DNA from: DATBGS01 sp036557885
GTDB lineage: Bacteria > Chloroflexota > Ktedonobacteria > Ktedonobacterales > DATBGS01
DNA: 56,234 nt
Direction: 5' to 3'
Assembly (NCBI GenBank): GCA_036557885.1
Contig: DATBGS010000011.1
Span: 1-56,234, forward strand
The position numbers and the translations under genes were made by a program. Under the pieces are notes generated by a model, which ran no database searches, was not told where the DNA came from, and worked only from the letters and a program-made list of their open reading frames with translations. Shown piece by piece: positions 22,747-31,129 of this stretch (position 1 is its first letter; every line of letters begins with the position of its first letter).

Positions 22747-23133
22747 ATGACAACCGATCCCAGCTTCGAACAGCTTTTACAGGTCAACCAGGAGACATTT
22801 GCTCAGGGAGACTACGAAACCGCCTGCCATACTTTGATGGCGGCGATGGACCGTGCCCGCTACCTGAATGCTCACCAGCATCTCAAGACCGTTGAGCAGC
22901 TTGCGGATGAGCAAATGGCGGCGCTCCACCCTATGGAGTTGCCGGGCCGGTTTTCGGCTGAGCGGCGTGTGCGTAAGCAAAGCCTGCACAGCCTCTATAG
23001 CAGCATCATCCAGCAATGCGCCTCCTGGGAGCAATTGGTGCTGCACTGGCGCGAGCACCACTCGCACGCCGATGCTCCTGCCCCCAAAGAAGAGCCGACC
23101 CGGAATTTCCGGGTCGGCCCTGAGGAGGGGTGA
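22747..23133 (+). CDS. Small helical hypothetical protein
   Basis: A 128-residue soluble protein, mostly helical, with TPR-like amphipathic segments (LLQVNQETFAQGDYETACHTL, AHQHLKTVEQLADEQM) but no confident domain. GAGGGAAGAG is close upstream of ATG 22747. A perfect 22-bp palindrome falls inside the last codons (residues of about 117-124, EPTRNFRVG). Convergent with the membrane protein gene at 23145-23834, 11 bp apart. Confidence 0.65.
   Translation: MTTDPSFEQLLQVNQETFAQGDYETACHTLMAAMDRARYLNAHQHLKTVEQLADEQMAALHPMELPGRFSAERRVRKQSLHSLYSSIIQQCASWEQLVLHWREHHSHADAPAPKEEPTRNFRVGPEEG
23095..23116. terminator. Perfect 22-bp palindrome in a gene's 3' end
   Basis: CCGACCCGGAA followed directly by TTCCGGGTCGG. 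It overlaps the last codons of the gene ending at 23133. It could terminate the convergent minus-strand transcript, or serve as a binding site; there is no loop, so at least the central bases must open in RNA. Confidence 0.5.
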
Positions 23134-23144
23134 AGAGGGTATGC

Positions 23145-23834
23145 TTAGCTGGCGACAGCCAGGCGTGGCGCGGCGGCCAGTTGTTTCGCCTGCGCCTTGC
23201 GCACCTCGTAGACGAACGCGGCGATCAGCAGCGTTTCCTCCAAAACCGCGTAGAGGAAATGCACATCCGGGCGAATCAGCGGGACGCCGCCAAAGAACAG
23301 GCCGCCCTTGGAGAGAAAGCCCGGCGTGCCAGAGATGCCCGTGCGCAGATAGACCGAAATGATATACAGGTGCTCCGCCTCGTGATAGACCCCGAAGACG
23401 AACAGGGCGTACAGCCAGGGGTTCTTTCTGAGCCAGTAGAACAGCACAAAGCAGAACAGCAGCACCCACGAATTCCAGATCAGATGCACCCATTCGGTGT
23501 TCAACTGCCCGATGATGCCGCTGGCCTGCGCGCCTTTCAGCCCCAGCAGATGAATCTGGATCATCTGCGAGCTATGCTCGATCAGGTGGGCTGTCTGGCT
23601 AATCACCAACAGAAACAGCATCGAAATGCCCGCGCCATAGAAGCGATACAGCTTCATCATCACATAAAAGACCAGCGGACACCAGGCTAGGAACACAAAC
23701 GTGCCAATCTGCCAGAGCTTGAAGCCCAGCATAAACGTGCCGATCAGCAGCGCCGTCAGCACAAACGTGCCAACCAACAGATAAAAGCCAGAGGAACGTA
23801 GGCTAAGCACGCGCCGGGAGAGGGAAACATCCAT
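23145..23834 (-). CDS. Polytopic membrane protein with conserved-looking His/Glu clusters
   Basis: A 229-residue protein with about six hydrophobic helices. Three polar clusters lie at helix ends: QTAHLIEHSSQMIQIH, YHEAEHLYI and RPDVHFLYAVLEET. The HxxxEH / HExEH arrangement suggests a metal site (diiron- or copper-like) within or next to the membrane. No family recognised with confidence. ATG 23834 has AAGGAG about 8 nt upstream. The gene has its own leader, and the next minus gene (SRAP) ends about 115 bp upstream of it. Confidence 0.6.
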   Translation of the reverse strand: MDVSLSRRVLSLRSSGFYLLVGTFVLTALLIGTFMLGFKLWQIGTFVFLAWCPLVFYVMMKLYRFYGAGISMLFLLVISQTAHLIEHSSQMIQIHLLGLKGAQASGIIGQLNTEWVHLIWNSWVLLFCFVLFYWLRKNPWLYALFVFGVYHEAEHLYIISVYLRTGISGTPGFLSKGGLFFGGVPLIRPDVHFLYAVLEETLLIAAFVYEVRKAQAKQLAAAPRLAVAS

Positions 23835-23950
23835 ACAAATTCTCCTTGCAGGGGTAGGGTGAAATACACTTAATGATGTACTAAGCCTACCTGAAAACCC
23901 TGCAAGGAGCTATGAAACCCGCCACACCCTTGCTGTGAAGCGCTGCACCC

Positions 23951-24619
23951 TTACTGGGCTGTCAGCGGCTTCAGCAGGTCCGGGCTATCGTTGCGCACAT
24001 TGTTTACGGCCTTCGAGATCGGCGCGGCGACCATCCCTTCAGCGGGATAAGGCACCAGCAGCGGCGTCAGATGGTCTGGCTCGGTTTCGTCGGGGTTGAG
24101 CCAGGCTTCCTCGGCGTCCTTGGGCAAAATCACTGGCATGCGGTCATGGATGCCAGCCATCAGCGCGTTGGGCGTCGTGGTGATGATCGTATAGGTCAGC
24201 AGTTCGTGGCCCTGGTCATCCTTCCAGCGATCATACAGCCCCGCAAAGGCAAAGAGCGCGTCATCTTTGAGATGGATATAATGCGGCGTCTTGCCGTTCG
24301 TACCCGCCTTCCACTCGTAAAAGCCATCGGCTGGCACCAGGCAGCGCTGAAAGCTCAGCAGCTTGCGAAAGGTTGGCTTTTGCGCCACCGATTCGGCGCG
24401 GGCATTAATCATCGAATAGTCGGTCTTGCCGCCCTTGGCCCACGAGGGAATCAGCCCCCAGCGCATCATCACTAGTTGGTTTGGGCTTTGCTTGATGACC
24501 ACCGGCATACTCTGCGTGGGCGCCACGTTGTAATGCGGCGCCAGGTTTGCCGGGGCGGTTGTCGCGTTGAAGCGCTGCGCGACGGCCAGCGTCGCGGCGA
24601 GCACATATCGGCCACACAT
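23951..24619 (-). CDS. SRAP-domain abasic-site processing protein (YedK-like)
   Basis: A 222-residue member of the HMCES/YedK family, which forms a thiazolidine crosslink with abasic sites in single-stranded DNA and shields them. It begins MCGRY, so removal of Met exposes catalytic Cys2. Other family residues are YNVAPTQ, RWGLIPSWAK, INARAES, RCLVPADGFYEWK (the active-site Glu region) and HDRMPVIL. The length is typical. ATG 24619 follows AAGGAGCAGCAACC. It shares the DNA-repair theme with recF and the AlkB-like gene in the window, but not an operon. Confidence 0.95.
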   Translation of the reverse strand: MCGRYVLAATLAVAQRFNATTAPANLAPHYNVAPTQSMPVVIKQSPNQLVMMRWGLIPSWAKGGKTDYSMINARAESVAQKPTFRKLLSFQRCLVPADGFYEWKAGTNGKTPHYIHLKDDALFAFAGLYDRWKDDQGHELLTYTIITTTPNALMAGIHDRMPVILPKDAEEAWLNPDETEPDHLTPLLVPYPAEGMVAAPISKAVNNVRNDSPDLLKPLTAQ

Positions 24620-24725
24620 GGTTGCTGCTCCTTCTGTTTCTGGGAGGTCAAAGTATCTCTTTCTTTTTATTCTTCCTGGCCCCCGGAAATCCGGCAGCAC
24701 CACCCATGCCAACTTGAAAACGCAT

Positions 24726-24815
24726 GTAGCCCCGGCGTCCCTGCCGGGCCGAGCCGGTAGCCCCGGCGTCCCTGCCGAGCCGAGCCGGTAGCCCCGGCGT
24801 CCCTGCCGGGCCTAC
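24726..24815 (+). repeat. Three tandem GTAG-REPs (family C), 31-bp period
   Basis: GTAG feet are at 24726, 24757 and 24788, each followed by CCCCGGC-GTCCCT-GCCGGGC (the middle copy has GCCGAGC). The linkers are CGAGCCG. This is the only strictly tandem REP array here; it lies between the SRAP gene start and the 3' end of the next minus gene. Confidence 0.95.
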
Positions 24816-24820
24816 CGGCT

Positions 24821-25300
24821 TCAGGCTGTTTTAAGCTGCTGCACCTGCAACTGGATGGCATCGCCAAAGAAGTCGGTGTGCGCGGCGTGGCTGCTGGCAT
24901 CAATCACCAGATCAACGCTGGCGCTTTCCCCACTCTGAAGCTGCGCGCGATCATCAATCACGCCCGTGATGTGATAGCTGTTGCCCTGCTGCTTTGCGCT
25001 GGTCACGCGCACCTGGCGGGCCAGCAGCGCGACGGGCAGCATGCTTTCGGGCGGGCCAGCGTAGACGGTTCTGGTGAGCGTGCCGGTGCCCTTGCCCAGG
25101 TCCACCTGTCCCGCAACCGCATAGGAGGCATAGCTGTTGAGCGGTGGGCGCGGCAGCCCAGCGACGGCCTGAAAGCTCAGCGTGGGGCCGTTCCCGCTCG
25201 TTTTGCTCAACTGGCGCACCAGCGCCACGCCCCCGGCAGCGACGGCCACCACGCCGGTGCCGCCAATCCACAAGAATTTGCGTCGGCTCAAACGGTTCAT
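24821..25300 (-). CDS. Tat-exported hypothetical protein
   Basis: A 159-residue protein with a twin-arginine-type signal (SRRKFLWIGG, then a hydrophobic GVVAVAAGGVALV), so it is exported folded. The mature part is beta-rich (SYAVAGQVDLGKGTGTLTRTVY) without a recognised domain. Its ATG overlaps the stop of the DUF4331 gene by 4 bp (ATGA), so translation is coupled; the two proteins probably work together. No cofactor motif visible. Confidence 0.75.
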   Translation of the reverse strand: MNRLSRRKFLWIGGTGVVAVAAGGVALVRQLSKTSGNGPTLSFQAVAGLPRPPLNSYASYAVAGQVDLGKGTGTLTRTVYAGPPESMLPVALLARQVRVTSAKQQGNSYHITGVIDDRAQLQSGESASVDLVIDASSHAAHTDFFGDAIQLQVQQLKTA

Positions 25301-26352
25301 TCTGCTGCTCCTCCGTGCGGCGTGCCCAGATAGGGGAAGGTCGCCAGATAGTCGCTATGTGGCCCAACCTGATCGCTGGTGGTTTTGCCGTTCGTCACCA
25401 GGGCCAGCAGCATATCCGCGACATCATCGCTCAGCGTGCGCCCATTGAAAAATCCGGTGGCCTGCGTATAGTCGTAGGCCAGGATGTCTGGCAGGAAGCG
25501 CTGCGTCAATTGCTGCGCCTGATCAGCCGGATGCCCCAACTGGGTCAGCAGCCCCGCAAACTGGCTCTGGAACATGGCGCGGTCCTGGGCTGGCTCGGCC
25601 TGCTGGAAGCGCGGCTTGGCTTCGGCATCGGTAAAGAGGATGCTCAGCAGCGGCACCGCCAGACGCGCCACCTGCACCAGCGCGCCGCCCTGCGACGCGA
25701 GGATGCGGCACCAGATGCCCACCTTGGGGCTGGCGCCAAGCGCAGTGTTGGGCACCTCCAGCACCATGCCAAACACATCTTTATCGCTGAAGTAATCGGT
25801 GCCGGTGAAGTGCAGGTTATTGCAAAAGCCCATCAGGTCAAAGAAGAACGGGTCGCTGCGCAGCCCGGCGTAGAAACGATAGTCGCCCTGGCTCGTCACC
25901 TGGGTGTCGCGGCCAAAAGACACTGGCGCGTTCTGGATGACCCTCTCGCCATCCTCGCTGTTCTGGCTCGCCTGGGCGCCGCTCGCGCGTACCACTGTAG
26001 CAACTTGCTGGCCGTTGGTGGCGGGGGAAAAGAACACGCGAAAGGCGATGTCGGGAACGGCGTCCCCGTTGGTATCCACCAGAAATTCATAGCTGGCGTT
26101 GGAGTCAAACGCATCCGACAGTTTCGGCGGCATGGGGTTGACGTTCATGATGAGGATGGTTTTCTGCGGGTCATCTGGCTTTTGGAAGACAAAAAAGTCG
26201 GTAAGGTCCAGGTTCTCCTGGGGATGCTCGGCTTCTTCTCCCTCTGGATGGTCATGCGCTGCAAGCGCTGCATGCCCCGGAGTCTGCCCGCCTCCTAGCA
26301 GCGCGAAGGCGAGCAATCCAGAGCGGGAGGGTGTTTCTCGGTGTGATGACAT
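25297..26352 (-). CDS. DUF4331 family protein
   Basis: A 351-residue protein. The opening SSHRETP and the repeated DLTDFFVFQKPDDPQKTILIMNVNP, YEFLVDTNGDAVPDIAFRV and DPFFFDLMGF segments are characteristic of DUF4331, a beta-rich family of unknown function that is usually secreted. A His/Glu-rich stretch (HDHPEGEEAEHPQE, about 33-46) could bind metal. ATG 26352 is preceded by AAGGAG. It is the first gene of a two-gene unit with the Tat-exported protein, and the region upstream holds a 19-bp tandem repeat array. Confidence 0.88.
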   Translation of the reverse strand: MSSHRETPSRSGLLAFALLGGGQTPGHAALAAHDHPEGEEAEHPQENLDLTDFFVFQKPDDPQKTILIMNVNPMPPKLSDAFDSNASYEFLVDTNGDAVPDIAFRVFFSPATNGQQVATVVRASGAQASQNSEDGERVIQNAPVSFGRDTQVTSQGDYRFYAGLRSDPFFFDLMGFCNNLHFTGTDYFSDKDVFGMVLEVPNTALGASPKVGIWCRILASQGGALVQVARLAVPLLSILFTDAEAKPRFQQAEPAQDRAMFQSQFAGLLTQLGHPADQAQQLTQRFLPDILAYDYTQATGFFNGRTLSDDVADMLLALVTNGKTTSDQVGPHSDYLATFPYLGTPHGGAAE

Positions 26353-26472
26353 GCGTTGCACTCCTTGGTGTTGGGCGGAGCCATGTCGTGGCTCACACAA
26401 GGAGTGTAGGGGATGGGCACGCGCAAAAACAGACCAAAAGCTGCTCAGTCTTTGTTCACTTTTTGACGCGCC

Positions 26473-26555
26473 AGTCATATTCTGACTGACGGGTCATATT
26501 CTGACTCACGAGTCATATTCTGACTCACGAGTCACATTCTGACCGGCGAGTCACT
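26473..26555. repeat. 19-bp tandem repeat array with internal dyads
   Basis: Four full units (26473-26491, 26492-26510, 26511-26529, 26530-26548) plus a partial fifth. The consensus AGTCATATTCTGACTCACG contains GTCA-n5-TGAC. The array lies 121 bp upstream of the DUF4331 start and immediately after the next gene's stop. Multiple dyads at one helical face every 19 bp suggest cooperative regulator binding. The lack of spacers rules out CRISPR. Confidence 0.9.
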
Positions 26556-26559
26556 GCCG

Positions 26560-27117
26560 CTAAAAATACAGAAAGACGTGCATGCCGCTCCCACCAAAGC
26601 GCCCGGCAGCAATGATCAGAAACAGCCCCAGCAAGATCATTCCGCCGCTGAACACTTCCGGGTGGGCGCTGCCCACCGCCAGGGCGCGGCGCGTCCCGGC
26701 GGAGACATATTCGGCGCTGCGCACGACCACGTTGTCGGGATGCAGGTGGCCTTCGCTTGCCATTCTGAAGCGGGCAACCAGGCCATACAGCACCGTAGGC
26801 GCCAGCAAAAAGCCTGGCAAGACCAGCAGAAAGACGGATGCATCGCCTGGATATTTAAACTGCATATGGAGAAAGCCAAGCTGCACGTGCTGCGTGTCGG
26901 ATTGCAGCCAGGCCAGCAGGAACAGCCCGCCCGCGCTCAGCATCAGCGCCACCCAGACCCAGCGCCGCCCCCGCGCCGCCGCCAGGAGGCCATGCAGCCA
27001 GGCAACAAACGCCAGCCCGCATGCCGCCAGCGCTAGCTCCATGCTTGAGGAAAACATCGCAAAGAAAAAGAGCACCAAGGCCAGGTTAGAAAAAAACACG
27101 CTGTAGCGTCGGTTCAT
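26560..27117 (-). CDS. Polytopic membrane protein of unknown function
   Basis: A 185-residue protein with about five hydrophobic helices: three early (LALVLFFFAMFSSSMELALAA; VWVALMLSAGGLFLLAWL; ASVFLLVLPGFLLAPTVLYG) and one at the C-terminus (GMILLGLFLIIAAGRF). No recognised motif. ATG 27117 follows AAGGAG at a good distance. Same strand as the DUF4331 unit but separated by the repeat array. Confidence 0.7.
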   Translation of the reverse strand: MNRRYSVFFSNLALVLFFFAMFSSSMELALAACGLAFVAWLHGLLAAARGRRWVWVALMLSAGGLFLLAWLQSDTQHVQLGFLHMQFKYPGDASVFLLVLPGFLLAPTVLYGLVARFRMASEGHLHPDNVVVRSAEYVSAGTRRALAVGSAHPEVFSGGMILLGLFLIIAAGRFGGSGMHVFLYF

Positions 27118-27178
27118 CGGGGCTGCTCCTTGCGCTTCGTCTCTTGCCCATAGGTGAGGCATCATTTGTTGCCGTATT

Positions 27179-27269
27179 GTAGCGCGAGTGCCCTGGTACG
27201 TGCCAGTCTGAACCGGATGGGTGTCGTATGCGCCAGACCCCGCCCCAGCGGGCTAGCAGCCCGCGCTAC
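27179..27269. repeat. Degenerate REP pair, family A
   Basis: A minus-strand family A REP at 27241-27269 (GTAG, CGCGGGCT, GCT, AGCCCGC) is intact. A plus-strand GTAGCGCGAGTGCC at 27179 is a decayed partner. Confidence 0.75.
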
Positions 27270-27323
27270 AAGCAGGGCTGGCGCTGCTCGTCCAAAATGC
27301 TGAAGGAAACAGGCAACAGGCCA

Positions 27324-27332
27324 TGTTATACT
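27324..27332 (+). promoter_or_regulatory. Candidate extended -10 for the FHA gene
   Basis: TGTTATACT (extended -10) lies 51 bp upstream of the FHA-protein start. No good -35 is seen. Confidence 0.4.
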
Positions 27333-27383
27333 GAGCAGAAGAGAATGTTGGCAGAACAAGCAGCAGGTAGCGAGGGGACAATC

Positions 27384-28472
27384 ATGGATCAGGCACGCTA
27401 TTATCCTGGCACGTTTGACTTAAACCAGCTTGCATCGCAACTGGCCTGGCAGTTTCAGACGCGCGGCTATCAAACGCAATCATTTGGGATGGGCAACCAG
27501 ATGGTGGTGCAGATTCGCAAAGGGGGCGAGGCCGCCAAGCTCTTTGGGGCGCAGGCCGCGCTGACGGCTATGCTCACGCAGCACCCCAGCGGGGTGCTGG
27601 TGACGCTGGGCCAGCAGAAATGGGGCGATAAGGCGCTGGCTGCCGGGGTGGGCGCGTTGATCCTCTGGCCGCTGGCGATTACGGCGGCGGTGGGGGCGGT
27701 GCGGCAATCCAACCTGCCTACGGAGGTTTTTGGCATGCTGGATGTGCTGGTGTTGCAGCAAAACGCGACGGCGTATCCCGCGCCGGTGCCGCCGCAGTTG
27801 ATGGCGCAGGTGATGGGCATGTATCAGCCCGCGCCGCCCGCCTATCAACCGGCGCCGCCACAGCCGGGCTTTCCGCCACAGCCGCCACCCCAGCCCGGCT
27901 TTCCGCCCCCGCCTCCTCCGCCGATGCCTGCGGCCCCAGGCTCCGCGCCGCAGCAGACGCTCTGCCCGTCCTGCCAGCGCCCCAATAACGCTGAGGCGAT
28001 CTTTTGCCAGTTTTGCGCTACGCCCTTGATGGGCAGCATGCCAGCGGGTGATATGGCTCCGCCGCCTCCGCCTCCGCCTCCGCCCGGCTATGAGCCGACG
28101 CTGCGCCCTGCGCCGCACCTGGAGCCGACTGAGCGCGTGGGGAGCGCGCCGGGCACGCTGAGCGGGACGCTGACGCTGCCCAGTGGGCGCAATGTGACGC
28201 TTACAGGCCAGGAGACGGTTATTGGGCGTGGCCCGGCCAGCGGCCCGGATGCGGTGGATGTGGACCTTTCCAACGAGCCAGAGCGGGCGAGCGTTTCCCG
28301 GCGCCACGCGAAGATTGTGCGCGGGGCCAGCGGTTTTGAGGTGGAAGACCTGAACAGCGCGAACCAGACCAGGCTCAACAGCGAGCCGCTGACGCCGGGG
28401 CGTCGCGCTTCCCTGCGCGGCGGCGATGTGCTGGAGTTTGGCAAGGTGCGCTGCGTCTTCCAGGCGCAATAA
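27384..28472 (+). CDS. FHA-domain protein with zinc ribbon
   Basis: A 362-residue cytoplasmic adaptor. Residues 1-130 form an unrecognised alpha/beta domain with one hydrophobic stretch (GVGALILWPLAITAAVGAV). A Pro-rich region follows, then a zinc ribbon with two CxxC pairs (LCPSCQRPN, FCQFCATPL), a second Pro-rich linker, and a C-terminal FHA domain with GRGPASGPDAVDVDL, SVSRRHAKIV and the core Asn in DLNSANQT. FHA domains bind phosphothreonine, so a partner of a Ser/Thr kinase such as that at 7377 is likely, though they are far apart. GAGGGGA precedes ATG 27384. Its stop lies right at the edge of a composite repeat. Confidence 0.9.
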   Translation: MDQARYYPGTFDLNQLASQLAWQFQTRGYQTQSFGMGNQMVVQIRKGGEAAKLFGAQAALTAMLTQHPSGVLVTLGQQKWGDKALAAGVGALILWPLAITAAVGAVRQSNLPTEVFGMLDVLVLQQNATAYPAPVPPQLMAQVMGMYQPAPPAYQPAPPQPGFPPQPPPQPGFPPPPPPPMPAAPGSAPQQTLCPSCQRPNNAEAIFCQFCATPLMGSMPAGDMAPPPPPPPPPGYEPTLRPAPHLEPTERVGSAPGTLSGTLTLPSGRNVTLTGQETVIGRGPASGPDAVDVDLSNEPERASVSRRHAKIVRGASGFEVEDLNSANQTRLNSEPLTPGRRASLRGGDVLEFGKVRCVFQAQ

Positions 28473-28473
28473 A

Positions 28474-28646
28474 GCTGGCGGTTAAAACCGCGCCTAAGGG
28501 CGGCCAGAGGCCGCCACCCTAAGACAGAAGGGCGCGGCGAAACCCGCCTGCGCGGGTTCGGACGAAGGCTGGCGTCCCTGGGGTGGGGAGTCCCTGAAGA
28601 GGGACTTGGTGGCCGCAGGCCCTTAGGCGCGAATTTATTCGCCAGC
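28474..28646 (-). repeat. Composite multi-hairpin element (copy 1)
   Basis: About 170 bp that, read on the minus strand, matches 33390-33555 closely. It contains hairpins GCGGCC/GGCCGC, AACCCGC/GCGGGTT and AGTCCCT/AGGGACT, the 20-nt motif at 28514-28532, and an outer GCGCCTAAGGG / CCCTTAGGCGC pair (28490-28500, 28620-28630). One end is GCTGGCGGTTAAAA. It fills the space between two convergent genes. Confidence 0.9.
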
Positions 28647-28648
28647 AC

Positions 28649-30007
28649 TTAGCGTCGTTTTTTCTTCTTTTTGGGGGCGTTGGGCGTGGTGGGCTTGGGC
28701 GGCCCGGCGCTGGTGGCCTTGACGATGGTTGGCGGCTGGTTGATGGCTTTCTGGATGGCTTCGGTTAGCTCAATCTGACGCTGGAGATCGGCTTCTTCGA
28801 GGGCATAGCGCTCGCGGATGCGCCGTTCCTGGCGACGATTCCACCAGATAAATCCGCCAATGGCCCCCACCAGCAGCAGCCCGCCCAGGATGTAGAGGGC
28901 GATCACGATGATCTGGGCGCTCTGGCGATTGACCAGCGGTGGGAAGGGGCCGGTAATCAGGAATTGAGGCGTGCCGCCTACGTGGATGGTGAGTACGGCT
29001 TTATGCCCCGGAACGTCTATCATAGTGACGTTGCCGCTGTCTTGCTGGGCCACCAGCCCCAGCGAGCCGTCGTTGGTGATTGCCACCGAGACCGGGCCGC
29101 CGCCGATGGTCAGGGTGCGCACCGGCTCAGATGGCAGCTTGGACGGAGGATTTTTGCCGCTGAAGACCGGGCGCAGCACAGTCACGCTGTTTGCCAGGCT
29201 GTCTGGCACGTAGACCTCGCCGTTGGTCGCGTCGTAGTCCATGAAGTGGAGTTGCTGGCCGGTGAAGATGGGGCCGAAGAACTGATGGCTGACGAGGGTC
29301 AGCCCATAGACGTTGCCCTTGTCGGTGGTGACATACGCGGTGCCGCCCGTTCCGGGGACGGTGACACCAATGGGGCTTTCTCCATTGGGCAGCGGGACGG
29401 TGGTAATGATCTTGAAGCTTTCTGAGCCGATGATGGAGATGCTTTGCGCGTCATGGTTGGCTACCAGCACTTCGCTGCTGCCATCTGTCTCGCTGATGCC
29501 GCTGGTTGGGGTGGCAATTGAGATGCTGGTTGGGTGCAGGCCAACCTGCACCGTTGCCAGGGTTTTGCCCGCGTCGGGGTCAAGCACGGTCACGGTGTCG
29601 GCGCCGGTGTTGGCAACCCAGAGGTGGCTGGTGGAGATGAGGTCAAGGTTCACCGCCGTTGGCCCGGCGCCCACCGGCAGCGTGTTGATGACCTGATGCG
29701 CGTGGGCATCTACCACCGCGATGCTGTTTTTCTGGGCCTGGGCGACGTAGAGGTAGCGGCTATCCGCGCTGAGTGTCATGCCGCGCGGGTCGCCGTCTAC
29801 TTTGATGGTGGCAGAGATATTCTGGTTGGCGATGTCTATAACCGAGATGCCATCCTTGGTGCCAGAGACATAGGAGAGGTTGGGCGCGCCACCGTCGGCG
29901 TGGGCAGTGGACACGGTGCCCAGCGTCATGCACGCCAGGCCGAGCGCCAGGAGCAGCGCCAGGAGGGGGAAGCTGCGTGGTGTTGTGTGTTGTCTGTTCT
30001 TGCCCAT
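28649..30007 (-). CDS. Exported YVTN-type beta-propeller protein with C-terminal membrane anchor
   Basis: A 452-residue protein. A signal peptide (about 12-37, ending THAD) leads into a propeller of about seven blades of the 40-residue YVTN type (SVIDIANQNISATIKVDGDP; SIAVVDAHAHQVINTLPVG; TVTVLDPDAGKTLATVQVG). A single membrane helix near residue 370 (IIVIALYILGGLLLVGAIGG) is followed by a charged cytoplasmic tail ending in KKKKKRR. Orientation: propeller outside, tail inside. Ligand unknown. It follows the BNR-type lipoprotein gene by 9 bp and is the last gene of the unit. Confidence 0.88.
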   Translation of the reverse strand: MGKNRQHTTPRSFPLLALLLALGLACMTLGTVSTAHADGGAPNLSYVSGTKDGISVIDIANQNISATIKVDGDPRGMTLSADSRYLYVAQAQKNSIAVVDAHAHQVINTLPVGAGPTAVNLDLISTSHLWVANTGADTVTVLDPDAGKTLATVQVGLHPTSISIATPTSGISETDGSSEVLVANHDAQSISIIGSESFKIITTVPLPNGESPIGVTVPGTGGTAYVTTDKGNVYGLTLVSHQFFGPIFTGQQLHFMDYDATNGEVYVPDSLANSVTVLRPVFSGKNPPSKLPSEPVRTLTIGGGPVSVAITNDGSLGLVAQQDSGNVTMIDVPGHKAVLTIHVGGTPQFLITGPFPPLVNRQSAQIIVIALYILGGLLLVGAIGGFIWWNRRQERRIRERYALEEADLQRQIELTEAIQKAINQPPTIVKATSAGPPKPTTPNAPKKKKKRR

Positions 30008-30016
30008 GTTTTCGCC

Positions 30017-31129
30017 TTACGGAGCAATCTGCGCCCAATGCTGGCCGCTGTCGTCGGTGGAGTAGACCGCCACCGGATACGAGTTGCCTAGATATACCAC
30101 AGACCCGTCGTTGGGGTCAATGGTCAGCCCCGGCGCCAGCAGATGATCGGCTGGGATGTCTACCTGGTTCCACGTCTGGCCGCCGTCGCTGGTGAGATAG
30201 AGCGCCGAGCCATTAAGTCCGGCCCCACTCAAGCCAAAGGCGGTGTTGGGCGTGGAAGTATCGCCTGCCAGAAATTGAAAGGTGGTGTCGGGGGTGGTGA
30301 GGGTGAAGTGCGCGCCGCTGTCCTGGGAGACAAAGGTACCGTCATCGCCGCTGGCATAGAGCATAGAGCCGATGAGGATAGCTTTTGAGATGCCATCTTT
30401 GATGCCCTGGGCCGTGTGCCAGTCTGCGCCGCCGTCCTTGGAGACAAAAAGACCGGCCAGGCTGTAGGTGAGGAGGTGCTGCGCGTCGGCGGGGTCCACA
30501 ATCAGCCCCAAGGATTGCGTATCGGGGAGTGTGCCAACTGGCTGCCAGTGCGCGCCCGCGTCCAGCGTCTCATAGAGTCCTTTGTCCTGCAATGCCTGGA
30601 AATTCACATATAATTGCTGCTCGCTGCCTGCGCCCGCAACCATATAAAAGAGTGAGGTTGAGGGCAGCGCGTTCAAGGCGGCGGCCATTGTCCAGGTGGC
30701 GCCGCCGTCGTTGGAGGTATAGATGCCTGGCACGCCAGAACTGGCAGGCAGATCAGGGAAGGTGATGGCCTCGACGTAGACGCGCTGGGGGTTGAGCGGG
30801 CTGACGGTGAGATTAAGCGTCATAAGTCCCTCGGCAAGCTGTCCTTTGCCAGCCAGCACTTCTTTCCAGGTCTTGCCGCCGTCGGTGGTGCGGAAGAGTC
30901 CGTAATGCGTTGCCAGCAGCAGGATGTTGGTGGTGCCAGGGAGCGCGAGCATGGAATGAATATGATTTTTATTATCGCCAAAGTTGGCTCCCCTGCCCCC
31001 GTTCGGGGCGGTGTTGTCTCCGCAACTTGCCAGCACTACCAGCACGAGCAAGAGACATACCAACGGCCACCGGGCGCGTGTTGCTTGTGCGGGTGTGGCC
31101 CTATTTTCAGAAATGCTGTTTTCATCCAT
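30017..31129 (-). CDS. Lipoprotein with BNR / Ycf48-like beta-propeller
   Basis: A 370-residue exported lipoprotein: a basic N-region, a hydrophobic helix and lipobox VVLASC, then repeated blades with SxDxGxTW motifs (TTDGGKTWKEV, TSNDGGATWTMA, SKDGGADWHTA, TSDGGQTWNQV) typical of BNR/sialidase-like and Ycf48-type propellers. No sialidase catalytic residues are evident, so binding or scaffolding is more likely than catalysis. ATG 31129 overlaps the HD-domain gene's end by 8 bp, so the two are translationally coupled. Confidence 0.85.
   Translation of the reverse strand: MDENSISENRATPAQATRARWPLVCLLLVLVVLASCGDNTAPNGGRGANFGDNKNHIHSMLALPGTTNILLLATHYGLFRTTDGGKTWKEVLAGKGQLAEGLMTLNLTVSPLNPQRVYVEAITFPDLPASSGVPGIYTSNDGGATWTMAAALNALPSTSLFYMVAGAGSEQQLYVNFQALQDKGLYETLDAGAHWQPVGTLPDTQSLGLIVDPADAQHLLTYSLAGLFVSKDGGADWHTAQGIKDGISKAILIGSMLYASGDDGTFVSQDSGAHFTLTTPDTTFQFLAGDTSTPNTAFGLSGAGLNGSALYLTSDGGQTWNQVDIPADHLLAPGLTIDPNDGSVVYLGNSYPVAVYSTDDSGQHWAQIAP

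Noticed and set aside
24726..24815. Second CRISPR-like array
   Set aside because: The units are contiguous GTAG-REPs with identical short linkers, not repeat-spacer structure.
26473..26555. CRISPR array
   Set aside because: The 19-bp units abut with no unique spacers and no cas genes are present.
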